Source: an uncultured Desulfobacterales bacterium (GTDB lineage Bacteria > Desulfobacterota > Desulfobacteria > Desulfobacterales > JAFDCJ01). Taken from it: a DNA stretch of 17,064 nucleotides. The DNA lies in the NCBI GenBank assembly GCA_945787595.1, contig CALZJV010000057.1:1-17064 (forward strand), written 5' to 3'. The position numbers and the translations under genes are program-made. Below, in pieces: positions 1-7,885 of this stretch. Position 1 is the first letter of the stretch. Each line of letters begins with the position of its first letter. The notes under the pieces were generated by a model. That model ran no database searches. It was not told the origin of the DNA and saw nothing but the letters and a program-made list of their open reading frames with translations.

Positions 1-1216
1 TATACCACATATAACCGTACGTATCCGTTAATCCGCTCATGCCTTTCAAAAGCAGGCTGACGCCATACCCTAAAAACGCCCATCCCGCCCCATCGGGCCA
101 GCCGGTCATGGCAATGCGCAGCCCCTCCAGAACAAATCCCACCAGAACGATCAGGCCGAGCAATGCCGGCATACCCCGGCTCGGTTCCGGCAGCGAGGCA
201 ATATTAACGATCTGCTCATTTCTGCTGCGGATAATGGCGGCAGCCGTGCCGGCCAGGATCATGAGACCGGTCAAGTCGAAGAGAAAGGCGCGCATGGCAT
301 GGTTCTTATCCAGCATCGCCACGGTTACGGGCCAGTCGGGCACAAAGATCGATAGAACGAGTGCTGTCAGGCCGAAAGCGAAACGAAAAAGAAACGGAAA
401 AAAGATCAGCGCGTGGATGATCCAGCGGGCCGGTGACAACCGCAAAAGCCGTTGTAAAAAAAGCACATCTGCGATCAGCGCGTTGAGCACGCGGAATAAT
501 TTATCGGGAAAAAGGGCGCCGGGTGCGGATCGGGTCTTAACTTTGGATTTTTCGCCGGGCCGGTGTGCTCCCTTATCGATTGATCCTGAGAACCAGACAG
601 CACCGAGTCCGACCATGCCTACTATAAATATGAATAAGGAGACAAGGGTCGTTTTGTCGCCCACCGAGAAAGTAGCGACATGACAGGGCATGCACAAAAT
701 ACTTTTAGCGGGCAGTATCATGGATGATGCACCTAATGTATTCCCCCGAAAATGGCAGTTTCCGCATCGTGCATCCGTTTCGAGCCGCACCGCCTGATGG
801 GGCAGCAATGCCGAGCCGGGCCGAAACGCGCCGCTCCAAATGACGCTTTCTGATTCGGGGCCTGTCGTCGGAATTCCTCCTTTCATGTGGCAGGCATTGC
901 AGGTAACACGTGTATGGGCATCGTGGATGACCTTTTCATCATGAGGTGGATGGCATTGGCGGCAATCGACCGCAGCCATCTCCTCATGGTCTTCCTCAAC
1001 TGCCTGGGTGTGACAGTTCAGGCATTCAATGCTTGCGTGCACGGACAATGCATGATCATCCGCCATTTCTTCATGGCATTCCATACATTGGGCATTGGTG
1101 TAATCATCACCGGCATTGACTTGTGTTGCAGACACCGGTGGGCATTCGATTAGAATAGCAAGAATGACTATCTGAACAATAAACCTTTTCATATCCATAT
1201 ATCGGTTTACATCCAT
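1..1216 (-). CDS. Hexahaem cytochrome c fused to NarI/DsrM-like cytochrome b domain (partial)
   Basis: Likely a membrane-anchored electron-transfer protein linking periplasmic haems to the quinone pool. The open frame runs off the left edge, so about 405 codons are visible and the C-terminus is missing. A signal or anchor helix lies at about residues 11-30. Six CxxCH haem c motifs follow: CMECH 44, CLNCH 65, CRQCH 85, CNACH 106, CGNCH 151 and CMPCH 175. Hydrophobic segments then appear near 190-210, 265-292, 313-330 and 350-372. The last part (GLRIAMTG, then AFLGYG) resembles membrane cytochrome b subunits of the nitrate-reductase-gamma/DsrM/TmcC type. The start is uncertain: ATG 1216 has AAGAGG three bases upstream, and ATG codons at 1228, 1198 and 1192 are in frame. 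It follows the small ABM gene by 35 bp and may be the operon's last or near-last gene. Its electron donor is not evident. Confidence 0.85.
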   Translation of the reverse strand, partial: MDVNRYMDMKRFIVQIVILAILIECPPVSATQVNAGDDYTNAQCMECHEEMADDHALSVHASIECLNCHTQAVEEDHEEMAAVDCRQCHPPHDEKVIHDAHTRVTCNACHMKGGIPTTGPESESVIWSGAFRPGSALLPHQAVRLETDARCGNCHFRGNTLGASSMILPAKSILCMPCHVATFSVGDKTTLVSLFIFIVGMVGLGAVWFSGSIDKGAHRPGEKSKVKTRSAPGALFPDKLFRVLNALIADVLFLQRLLRLSPARWIIHALIFFPFLFRFAFGLTALVLSIFVPDWPVTVAMLDKNHAMRAFLFDLTGLMILAGTAAAIIRSRNEQIVNIASLPEPSRGMPALLGLIVLVGFVLEGLRIAMTGWPDGAGWAFLGYGVSLLLKGMSGLTDTYGYMWY

Positions 1217-1251
1217 ATACCTCTTCATTTCGGGTTGGCCGCAAATCTCAG

Positions 1252-1614
1252 CTACCGGCGAAAACCATACTCTAACGTGAAGTACTGGGGTTTTAAATCT
1301 GCCAGTGGCTCCTTGAGCTTTGCCAATTCATCTATGGGGCCGTGAATTTCAAAACGCGTGAGATCGGCAATTTTCAGGGATTTTTCCAGCAAAGCCCCAA
1401 CATTTTCGAGATGGGCCAGAACTCCCTGGGCATCTTCATAACCTTCACGGCAATGAGCCTGCTCTCCGTCAAAGCTGAAGCCGTAATAGAGGCATTTAGG
1501 CTCCATACCGGTTTTATCAACAAACTGCTCGCACAGCACCTTAAATTCTTCAAGTTTGCCCTCATGAACCTTAAAGTAGGGCACAATGCTACAACATTTG
1601 TCTTTAGTCGCCAT
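1252..1614 (-). CDS. Antibiotic biosynthesis monooxygenase-like (dimeric alpha/beta barrel) protein
   Basis: A 120-residue cytosolic protein beginning MATKDKCCSIVPYFKVHEGK, with no signal peptide or membrane segment. The pattern of a hydrophobic first strand, a helix (LEEFKVLCEQFVDKT), a strand (CLYYGFSFD), 'REGYEDAQGVLAHLENVG' and a late strand 'FEIHGP' matches the ABM/stress-responsive A/B-barrel fold. That family contains quinol monooxygenases and many proteins of unknown function, so enzyme activity is not shown. The start is well supported by AGAGGAGG 5 bp upstream of the ATG. It lies in the aco-type gene run between the SDR and the cytochrome. About 110 bp separate it from the SDR, and that gap contains a short imperfect inverted repeat (1649-1677). 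Confidence 0.75.
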   Translation of the reverse strand: MATKDKCCSIVPYFKVHEGKLEEFKVLCEQFVDKTGMEPKCLYYGFSFDGEQAHCREGYEDAQGVLAHLENVGALLEKSLKIADLTRFEIHGPIDELAKLKEPLADLKPQYFTLEYGFRR

Positions 1615-1725
1615 GGATTCCTCCTCTGTTTAGATGATGTAATAAAAGGCAGACTCTTTATAATAAGTGAGTTCTGCGGTTTCGTTTCTTCTATCTCTAA
1701 TAGACTGATAGATCATCTCAATGGA

Positions 1726-2523
1726 TTAAATCGTGCTCTTGACCATCCCGCCATCCACATTGATTGCCTGGCCGGTAATGAATTTGGCTCTGTCCGACGC
1801 CAGAAATGCCACCAGATTGGCAATATCCTCCGGGTCGCCATGATGCCCCAAAGGGATGTTCTGCTCGGCGAACCATTTGATAGCCTCCGGGCCTGACATG
1901 TTCAGCATTTGTCCCAGTTGATCTCCTAATTGACCAGAGCCCTCCCAGAGGGGTGTTCGGATCGGTCCGGGACAGACGGCGTTTACCAAAATGTTGTCCT
2001 TGGCAGCATAGTTGGCCAAATCCTTGGTAAACATGATGACCGCCGCTTTAATCGCATCGTAGTCGACCAATCCGCCCGGCTGCTTGCCGAATATGGATGA
2101 AATGTTGATAATGCGACCCCATTTTTGTTCGCGCATATGGATCACTGCAGCTTTGCAACAGCGAATCAGGCCGAAGAGCATAAGATCCATATTGTGCCGG
2201 AACTCCTCTTCGGGAAGCTCCATCAGGTCACTCAGCCGCCCCGTTCCGGCATTATTGACCAGGATGTCGATGCGACCAAACCTTTCGGCAGCCTGAGTCA
2301 CAAAACTGTCAACGTCTTTCGGTTTGGCGATATCGGCCTGGATCGCAAGAACCTCTATCCCTTCGGCTTTGAGCGCTTCGGCAGTCTCCTCCAGGCGCTG
2401 CTTTCCGCGGGCGCAAATGGTCAAATTGCATCCTTCCTGTGACAGGGCCAGCGCGCAGGATTTGCCGATACCCCGGCTGGCTCCTGTAATCAATGCTACC
2501 TTCCCATCTAATGATAAATCCAT
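1726..2523 (-). CDS. Short-chain dehydrogenase/reductase (FabG-like SDR)
   Basis: A classical NAD(P)-dependent SDR of 265 residues. The cofactor motif TGASRGIG lies at 13-20, the NNAG motif at 90-93 and the active site at Ser142, Tyr155 and Lys159 (YDAIK). The C-terminal block ends FITGQAINVDGG, as in FabG-type enzymes. The ATG at 2523 is preferred over an upstream in-frame ATG at 2565 because AAAGGAGG lies just before it and because the upstream start would overlap acoX. It follows acoX by 13 bp. In an acetoin-type operon it could interconvert acetoin, diacetyl or butanediol, or reduce another ketone. The substrate cannot be read from sequence, and 3-oxoacyl reductase activity is equally possible. 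Confidence 0.88.
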   Translation of the reverse strand: MDLSLDGKVALITGASRGIGKSCALALSQEGCNLTICARGKQRLEETAEALKAEGIEVLAIQADIAKPKDVDSFVTQAAERFGRIDILVNNAGTGRLSDLMELPEEEFRHNMDLMLFGLIRCCKAAVIHMREQKWGRIINISSIFGKQPGGLVDYDAIKAAVIMFTKDLANYAAKDNILVNAVCPGPIRTPLWEGSGQLGDQLGQMLNMSGPEAIKWFAEQNIPLGHHGDPEDIANLVAFLASDRAKFITGQAINVDGGMVKSTI

Positions 2524-2536
2524 TGAAAACCTCCTT

Positions 2537-3583
2537 TCAGTTTGGTTCAGTGTTATTAAATCCATCCGCCGCGTTTTGGAATGTTAGCGGCTTTTTACTA
2601 TACTGCGGTGCAAGGATTTTATTCCGCATGGCAACTGCCATGGTCCGGTCCACATCCACAACCAAAGGGCCGGCTGTCGCAAGGCGAATGGCCGCCTGCT
2701 GTCCCTTCTTGATTTCTATTTCGCGTTCACCATCTAGCGCCAACACACAAGGATTGAAGATGATATCCACTTCTTCGCCGGGTGCCATCAGTTGCACGGT
2801 TTCCACATACACGGTTTCAACGACCCCGGAGGCGACGGGCGCCGTAATCGGCCGTCCATTGCTGCCCAATTTCAGATGCATGCTGAAAGGATCGGCAGGA
2901 GCGATGGAACGGAGCATCCCGCCGATGGAGGAAAAGCCGATATTCGCCGGACTGGAGCGATTCAAAAAAACCTGTCTGATTTTATCCATTTTCCATACGG
3001 CACGTGAGCCAATAAAAATATCATCACATACCACTGCATCGACAATGGCAATATCAACGGGCTGCCCTTCGGCCATGACTTCAAGCCAGGAGGAAGTAAA
3101 AGTCCCTTCTTTTCGGGAGACTTTTCCGGTGGCGATCAGGCCGGCGGCAAGCCCTGCAATCGTTCCTTCAATCATGTAAGGGAATACGTTGTTGGTGCCG
3201 GTTGAGACCGGAAGAATAGGGACATGGCATGTGCCCTTGGCAACTACGCGATTGGTTCCATCCCCGCCTAGTGTGATAATGCAGTCGGCACCATTTTTCA
3301 TCAGCATCTCGGCTGCACGCCTGGAGTCTCTTTGATCTGCCTTGGTTTTAAAAACCAACGGTGAGATGTCCATACCGATTTTCAGGCTATCAAGTGCCCG
3401 GTCAACAATGCCGTAATAGTCGGGCATATAGCTTATCTGCCTCACGCCTGCTGCCTCCAGGCCGAGCAGAATACGCCGCACGATTCTAACCTTCTCCTGG
3501 TTACTAAAAACACTGCCGTAAGCAACCAGCCTACGAATATCTGTTCCAGAGGCTGGATTGGCGATAATACCGACCAATGACAT
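2537..3583 (-). CDS. acoX: AcoX-like ATP-NAD kinase family protein
   Basis: A 348-residue protein of the ATP-NAD kinase/AcoX family. A conserved start (VGIIANPASGTD) is followed by the diagnostic GGDGTNR at 106-112 and STGTNN at 127-132, the phosphate-binding loops shared with NAD kinases and diacylglycerol kinases. In acetoin catabolic operons (aco) the equivalent gene, acoX, sits beside acoA and acoB. Its biochemical role is still unclear in the literature. It lies 60 bp downstream of acoB, with AAAGG about 8 bp before the ATG. Together with the E1/E2/E3 genes it is the strongest local argument that the complex is acetoin-dehydrogenase type and not plain pyruvate dehydrogenase. Confidence 0.88.
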   Translation of the reverse strand: MSLVGIIANPASGTDIRRLVAYGSVFSNQEKVRIVRRILLGLEAAGVRQISYMPDYYGIVDRALDSLKIGMDISPLVFKTKADQRDSRRAAEMLMKNGADCIITLGGDGTNRVVAKGTCHVPILPVSTGTNNVFPYMIEGTIAGLAAGLIATGKVSRKEGTFTSSWLEVMAEGQPVDIAIVDAVVCDDIFIGSRAVWKMDKIRQVFLNRSSPANIGFSSIGGMLRSIAPADPFSMHLKLGSNGRPITAPVASGVVETVYVETVQLMAPGEEVDIIFNPCVLALDGEREIEIKKGQQAAIRLATAGPLVVDVDRTMAVAMRNKILAPQYSKKPLTFQNAADGFNNTEPN

Positions 3584-3643
3584 CTTTCTAACCTTTCTCT
3601 CTTTCCGCGGGTCCGTTGGGGTGCAAACACCCAGCCGCTGCCA

Positions 3644-4618
3644 TTACGCCATCACTTTTTTAACCGCATCAATGAGCTGCTGCTCGCTCGGTATGAAGGC
3701 CTGCTCCAACGGCTGTGAAAAGGGAACCGGGCAAAAAGGCGCGGCCACCCGCAGGATCGGTGCATCCAGGTAATCAAAGGCTTTTTCAGCCACCAGTGCG
3801 GCAATTTCGGCCCCTGATCCGGCGAATTTCACTTCTTCGTGCACGATCACCAGCCGGTGGGTCTTTTTGACGGATTCGATAATGCTCTCCTCGTCCAGCG
3901 GGTTGAGCGTACGCGGATCCACTACCTCTACACTGATCCCGTCGGCGGCAAGCTTTTCGGCCGCGCTCAAGGCGGTATGAACCATATTGGCCGTGGCCAC
4001 GACAGTGACGTCTTGGCCTTCGCGCTTGATATCGGCCTGGCCAAAGGAGATCGCGTATTCCCCTTCAGGAACCTCCCCTTCGACGGCATAAAGCATTTTG
4101 TGTTCCAGGAAAACCACCGGGTTGTCATCGCGTATCGCTTCGATCAGGAGCCCCTTGGCATCATAGGGCGTGCTGGGCATGACCACCTTCAGCCCGGGCA
4201 AATGCATGAACAGGGCTTCCAGGCACTGCGAATGCTGGGCCGCTGCCCCGATCCCGGCACCGCACGAGGTGCGCATAACCATGGGAATTTTGGCTTTGCC
4301 GCCGAACATATATTTCATCTTGCCTGCCTGATTATAGAGCTGGTCCAAGGCCACGCCGATAAAATCGACAAACATCAATTCAATAACCGGTCTGAGACCG
4401 ACGGTTGCGGCTCCCACCGCTGTCCCGACGATCGCGCTTTCGGTAATGGGAGTGTCCTTCACCCGCTTGTCGCCAAACTGGTCCAGCAGCCCCGCGGTTA
4501 CACCGAAAATTCCGCCATAAACCCCTACATCCTCACCGGCAACATAAATATTGGGATCACGCGCCATTTCAACCTTATGGGCGTCGTTTAACGCTTGCGC
4601 AAAAGTCATATTCGGCAT
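3644..4618 (-). CDS. acoB: Acetoin/pyruvate dehydrogenase E1 component, beta subunit
   Basis: A 324-residue E1-beta subunit of a thiamine-diphosphate 2-oxo acid or acetoin dehydrogenase; it pairs with the alpha subunit encoded directly upstream. Family blocks seen are FAQALNDAHKVEMARDPNIY, then GEDVGVYGGIFG (about 28-39), DTPITESAIVGTAVGAA (about 55-71), the transketolase pyrimidine-domain block with CGAGIGAAAQHSQ, and the C-terminal HEEVKFAGSGAEIAA. Length is typical. The ATG follows an AAGGAGGATTG ribosome site. The gap from acoA is 56 bp. The substrate (acetoin or pyruvate) cannot be settled from the subunit alone; the acoX and acoS-like neighbours favour acetoin. Confidence 0.93.
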   Translation of the reverse strand: MPNMTFAQALNDAHKVEMARDPNIYVAGEDVGVYGGIFGVTAGLLDQFGDKRVKDTPITESAIVGTAVGAATVGLRPVIELMFVDFIGVALDQLYNQAGKMKYMFGGKAKIPMVMRTSCGAGIGAAAQHSQCLEALFMHLPGLKVVMPSTPYDAKGLLIEAIRDDNPVVFLEHKMLYAVEGEVPEGEYAISFGQADIKREGQDVTVVATANMVHTALSAAEKLAADGISVEVVDPRTLNPLDEESIIESVKKTHRLVIVHEEVKFAGSGAEIAALVAEKAFDYLDAPILRVAAPFCPVPFSQPLEQAFIPSEQQLIDAVKKVMA

Positions 4619-4674
4619 TTTTCAATCCTCCTTCTTGGTTTCCGTTTTTTTATCGATGTTGAGCCGTTAAGGGC

Positions 4675-5634
4675 CTAAGTGTATACATCTTCTGTGAGTT
4701 CGGAGACATCGGGAAACGGGCTTTCTTCGGCAAATTGTTCGGCGCCTGCCAGTTCTTTTTGAAGCGTACTCTTAATCTCTTCAATTTTGCTGTCTGCCAG
4801 CAATTCCATCTCCAGCAGTTTTTGTTCCAGCCGCGGAATAGGATCTTTTTCCTTCCACTCTTCAAGTTCCGCATTATCGCGATAATCACAGGGATCGCCC
4901 TCAAAATGCCCCCGGTGGCGATAGGTTTTGCATTCAACCAGAGAGGGTCCCTTGCCCTGGCGGGCCCGGCTGATGGCTTCGGCGGCCGCTTCATAGACCG
5001 CAATGACATCATTTCCGTCCACAACAACGCCGGGCATATCGTATCCCGCCGCGCGGTCGGCCACATTTGGAACGCACATGGAATTGAGCGTACAGGAGGA
5101 GATGCCGTACATGTTGTTTTCATTGACAAACACCACCGGCAGCTTCCAGCAGGTGGCCAGATTCATGGCCTCATGGGTGGTTCCCTGGTTGGCGGCGCCG
5201 TCACCGAAAAAGCACACCGCTACGCTGTCATTGCCCAAATACTGGCAGGCCAGTGCAGCCCCGGAAGCCAGCGGCGGACCGCCGCCCACAATGCCGTTGG
5301 CCCCCATAATGCCAAGATCAAGATCGGCGATATGCATGGAACCGCCCTTGCCCTTGCAGTAGCCGGTTTTTTTACCGAACAGTTCGGCCATCATCTGCTT
5401 GATGTCGCCGCCCTTGGCAATGAGATGCCCGTGGCCACGGTGGGTGCTGGTGATATAATCCTTATCGGTCAGATTCGCGCAAACGCCGGTGGCAACAGCT
5501 TCTTCGCCTACGTAAAGATGGACAAACCCAGGAATTTTGCCGGCTGCAAAAAGCTCGGCGACACGGTTTTCAAAGGTTCGAATCTTGTTCATGGTGACAT
5601 ACATATTAATTAATTGTTCATTGGTCAGGTCCAT
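4675..5634 (-). CDS. acoA: Acetoin/pyruvate dehydrogenase E1 component, alpha subunit
   Basis: A 319-residue thiamine-diphosphate-binding E1-alpha subunit, which with AcoB decarboxylates or cleaves the substrate and passes the acyl group to the E2 lipoyl lysine. The ThDP motif begins GDGAANQG at 144-151 and ends NENN at 171-174. Other family blocks are HLYVGEEAVATGVC (about 39-52), STHRGHGHLIAKGG (about 63-76), GYCKGKGGSMH (91-101) and the loop TYRHRGHFEGDP. The ATG at 5634 is chosen because AGGAGG lies about 6 bp upstream; an in-frame ATG 54 bases earlier lacks such a site. It lies 96 bp downstream of the Lin0512 gene, a larger gap than elsewhere in the run, so a separate transcript start is possible though no promoter is clear. 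Confidence 0.93.
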   Translation of the reverse strand: MDLTNEQLINMYVTMNKIRTFENRVAELFAAGKIPGFVHLYVGEEAVATGVCANLTDKDYITSTHRGHGHLIAKGGDIKQMMAELFGKKTGYCKGKGGSMHIADLDLGIMGANGIVGGGPPLASGAALACQYLGNDSVAVCFFGDGAANQGTTHEAMNLATCWKLPVVFVNENNMYGISSCTLNSMCVPNVADRAAGYDMPGVVVDGNDVIAVYEAAAEAISRARQGKGPSLVECKTYRHRGHFEGDPCDYRDNAELEEWKEKDPIPRLEQKLLEMELLADSKIEEIKSTLQKELAGAEQFAEESPFPDVSELTEDVYT

Positions 5635-5730
5635 TGCTTTCCTCCTTATTTTTGAGGTTGACAAAACAGCTTCACAAAATACCATCAATTTCTCTGCGTT
5701 GGGCTATCCCTCCTTTCCCAAAAAGAGTTT

Positions 5731-6096
5731 CTAATTCGCCCGGATGAAAACCGTCACAGCCGCGTTGGCCACGACGATTTGATCGCAGTCCGGGGCGAAA
5801 TTGGGCACACAAAGCCCCTTGGCGGTCATCCCGCCTTCAACCGCGCGGGCGGTTTTTTGTCCGATGGGAACAGTGGCCTTTACCTGCTCCAGGTCCACCT
5901 TATCCGGTTTCGGGCAGGCCACCAAAATATCCACCTGGATGGCTTTCAGATCCTCCATTCCCAGAATTTCCACCAATCCGCACAGACAGCTTCTGGAAAT
6001 GGCGTCTTTTACAGCCCTGCAAGCCGCCTTGGTAACGTCTTCCCCGTGCAGATCCGCCCCTGTGCCTATTTCAACGATAAACCGTTTTGTTCCCAT
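5731..6096 (-). CDS. Lin0512 family protein, translationally coupled to lipBA
   Basis: A 121-residue cytosolic protein recognised as the Lin0512 family from its start (FIVEIGTGADLHGEDVTKAA), the following block with 'AVKDAISRSCLCGL', and a C-terminal part with GMTAKGL and VVANAAVTVFI. The function of the family is not established. Three cysteines lie in the first 60 residues (CRA, CLC), and CPKP follows. The ATG overlaps the stop of the LipB-LipA fusion as TGATG, sharing the A at 6096, which implies translational coupling; AAGG lies about 7 bp upstream inside lipBA. A longer in-frame start at 6234 would overlap lipBA by 138 bp and is rejected. Its place between lipBA and acoA suggests a role with the lipoylated complex, by inference only. 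Confidence 0.8.
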   Translation of the reverse strand: MGTKRFIVEIGTGADLHGEDVTKAACRAVKDAISRSCLCGLVEILGMEDLKAIQVDILVACPKPDKVDLEQVKATVPIGQKTARAVEGGMTAKGLCVPNFAPDCDQIVVANAAVTVFIRAN

Positions 6097-7649
6097 CAGC
6101 TTACCTTTCTGATTTGATCGTTTCCGGATGCGCTTTGGCTTGCACCCATCATCTCCTCTGCACGATATGAACTTCTTACCAACGGGCCGGAGGCCACGGA
6201 TGAAAACCCCATGCCGCGGGCGGTTTCGGCCCACATCTCAAATTCTTCCGGCGGGACATAACGCGCCACCGGCACATGATCTTTGGACGGTGCCAAATAC
6301 TGCCCTAGGGTGAGCAACATACAGCCGGCATATTTCAAATCCATAAGGGTTTTTTTGATCTCGTTTTGCGTTTCGCCAAGACCTAGCATAAGCCCCGATT
6401 TGGCCATAAATCCCTTGCCTGCGGCGTATGACAAAACGCCTAATGAGCGCCGATAGTCGGCCAGCGGACGAACTTCGGCATACAGTCGCGGCACGGTTTC
6501 AATGTTATGGTTGAACACGTCCGGCCGGAGTGCGCATACCGTGTCAAGGGCCGGGATGGCCCCGTTAAAATCCGGCACCAATACTTCCACGGACACGCCG
6601 GGGCATTGTTTGCGGATCTGTTGGATGGTCCTGGCAAAATGCCCGGCGCCCCCGTCGGGCAAATCATCCCGGGTCACAGAGGTGACCACCGCGTACGTTA
6701 ACCCCAACTGCTGCACTGCCATAGCGACCCGTTTGGATTCCCCGTCATCCGGAGCATGGGGTGCGCCCTTGTCCACTGCACAAAATCGGCACCTGCGAGT
6801 GCAACGTGTTCCCAGGATCATGAAGGTGGCGGTTCCCCGGTCAAAGCATTCCCCTTGGTTGGGGCAATGGGCGCTCTGACAGACGGTGGCCAACTGTAAA
6901 CGCTCCAGCCGCTTTTCCATACGATCTGCAGCCTTAAGGTCTGCTGCGGATATAACCAGCCATGGCGGCCGCCCACTGGGTTTAGTTTTGATTTTCTGAC
7001 ATGCGGTATAATGGTGCCGGCTGCAAAAATTCGCTGCAAAGCGCTTTTTCACCTCCGATATATCCACGGGAACGCCCATCTCACGATCCATGGAAGTTAT
7101 TTTCTCATCTGGCTGACCGCAGGGAACGATCAGGTCGAACCACCTCGGGTCTGTACCAACGTTTAAGGCGATCCCATGGTAGGTGACCCACTTGCGCACC
7201 GCCAGCCCGACACTGGCGATCTTGGCCCCGCTAACCCACACACCCGGTTTTCCCTTTTTAAATTCAATAACCAGCCGGTAGCCCCGCAGCACATCGGCAA
7301 TGGTATCGAGCAGTCGTTTCAAAAAAGCGTGCAGATCTTTGTCGCTGACCTTAACGATGGGATAAACCACCAGTTGCCCGGGCCCATGAAACGTGGCCCG
7401 GCCGCCCCTGTCCACCTTCTGCAGGGAAACGCCCTTTTGACCCAGGGCCTCTTTTGTAATGCAAAGATCTTTCAGGCTTCCGCTGCGTCCGATGGTCACC
7501 ACCGGCGGGTGCTCAACCAGCACCAGGCGGTCCGGGCTGCGGCCTTTTATCCGTTCGGTAACCATTTGCTCCTGACGGACAAGGGCCGGGCCGTAGTCAA
7601 GCAGTCCCCAATCGATGATTTGAATCTCTTGCAATTTGCGATTTTCCAT
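6096..7649 (-). CDS. lipB-lipA: Fused octanoyltransferase (LipB) - lipoyl synthase (LipA)
   Basis: One 517-residue frame with both enzymes of de novo lipoate assembly. Residues 1-215 are LipB: HPPVVTIGRSG (47-57), the RGGRATFHGPGQ signature (81-92), and the catalytic pair Lys143 (SGAKIAS) and Cys177 (VPCGQP). Residues 230-517 are LipA: auxiliary-cluster cysteines 257, 262 and 268 (CQSAHCPNQGEC), radical-SAM cysteines 283, 287 and 290 (CTRRCRFC), and the RSSY motif at 492-495 whose Ser ligates the auxiliary cluster. Both halves look complete and no stop or frameshift separates them. LipB would transfer octanoate from ACP to E2, and LipA would insert two sulfurs. A lipoate synthase gene (acoS) is known in the Pelobacter aco operon, so the context fits; the fusion is the notable feature. 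The ribosome site before the ATG is weak. Confidence 0.93.
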   Translation of the reverse strand: MENRKLQEIQIIDWGLLDYGPALVRQEQMVTERIKGRSPDRLVLVEHPPVVTIGRSGSLKDLCITKEALGQKGVSLQKVDRGGRATFHGPGQLVVYPIVKVSDKDLHAFLKRLLDTIADVLRGYRLVIEFKKGKPGVWVSGAKIASVGLAVRKWVTYHGIALNVGTDPRWFDLIVPCGQPDEKITSMDREMGVPVDISEVKKRFAANFCSRHHYTACQKIKTKPSGRPPWLVISAADLKAADRMEKRLERLQLATVCQSAHCPNQGECFDRGTATFMILGTRCTRRCRFCAVDKGAPHAPDDGESKRVAMAVQQLGLTYAVVTSVTRDDLPDGGAGHFARTIQQIRKQCPGVSVEVLVPDFNGAIPALDTVCALRPDVFNHNIETVPRLYAEVRPLADYRRSLGVLSYAAGKGFMAKSGLMLGLGETQNEIKKTLMDLKYAGCMLLTLGQYLAPSKDHVPVARYVPPEEFEMWAETARGMGFSSVASGPLVRSSYRAEEMMGASQSASGNDQIRKVS

Positions 7650-7665
7650 TACGGTATTAGCCTGG

Positions 7666-7880
7666 GGTGATGAAAATTCACCTGTAACCTTATGACCATA
7701 GACTTAACTTTTTAAACCGTCTTTGTTCCGCGAATTAGGTTTCAGGTGTCAGGTTTCAGGTGTCAGGAAAGGTTGACGCAATAGCATATCCTGAACACTG
7801 ACACCTGAAACCTGACACTCAAAAAGAGGTATAACAATAGTATAAAAGTTAAGGCTCCGATATGAGAATTTTCACCATCA
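7666..7880. repeat. Nested inverted-repeat element between acoL and lipBA
   Basis: The 236-bp gap between acoL and lipBA is almost filled by nested inverted repeats. The core is a perfect 21-bp inverted repeat (7746-7766 with 7798-7818, 31-bp loop) built from the unit CAGGTGTCAGGTTTCAGGTG; the left arm carries this unit in tandem (7737-7767). A second pair, CTTAACTTTT near 7703-7713 and AAAAGTTAAG near 7844-7853, lies outside it. An outermost partial pair around GTGAAAATTC lies near 7668-7678 and 7864-7875. A related unit occurs at 17021-17048. It could be a MITE-like or REP-like element, or an RNA hairpin that sets E3 against LipBA expression. No ORF lies within it. Confidence 0.75.
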
Positions 7881-7885
7881 TAGTT

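Noticed and set aside
39..683. 214-codon plus-strand open frame
   Set aside because: It is antisense to the cytochrome c/b protein, whose minus frame has consistent haem motifs and membrane helices.
4735..5613. 292-codon plus-strand open frame
   Set aside because: It lies fully opposite acoA and reads as low-similarity shadow sequence; the same holds for 3839-4591 opposite acoB.
7737..7818. CRISPR-like repeats
   Set aside because: Only two tandem units with no spacers, plus an inverted copy; this is a palindromic repeat, not an array.
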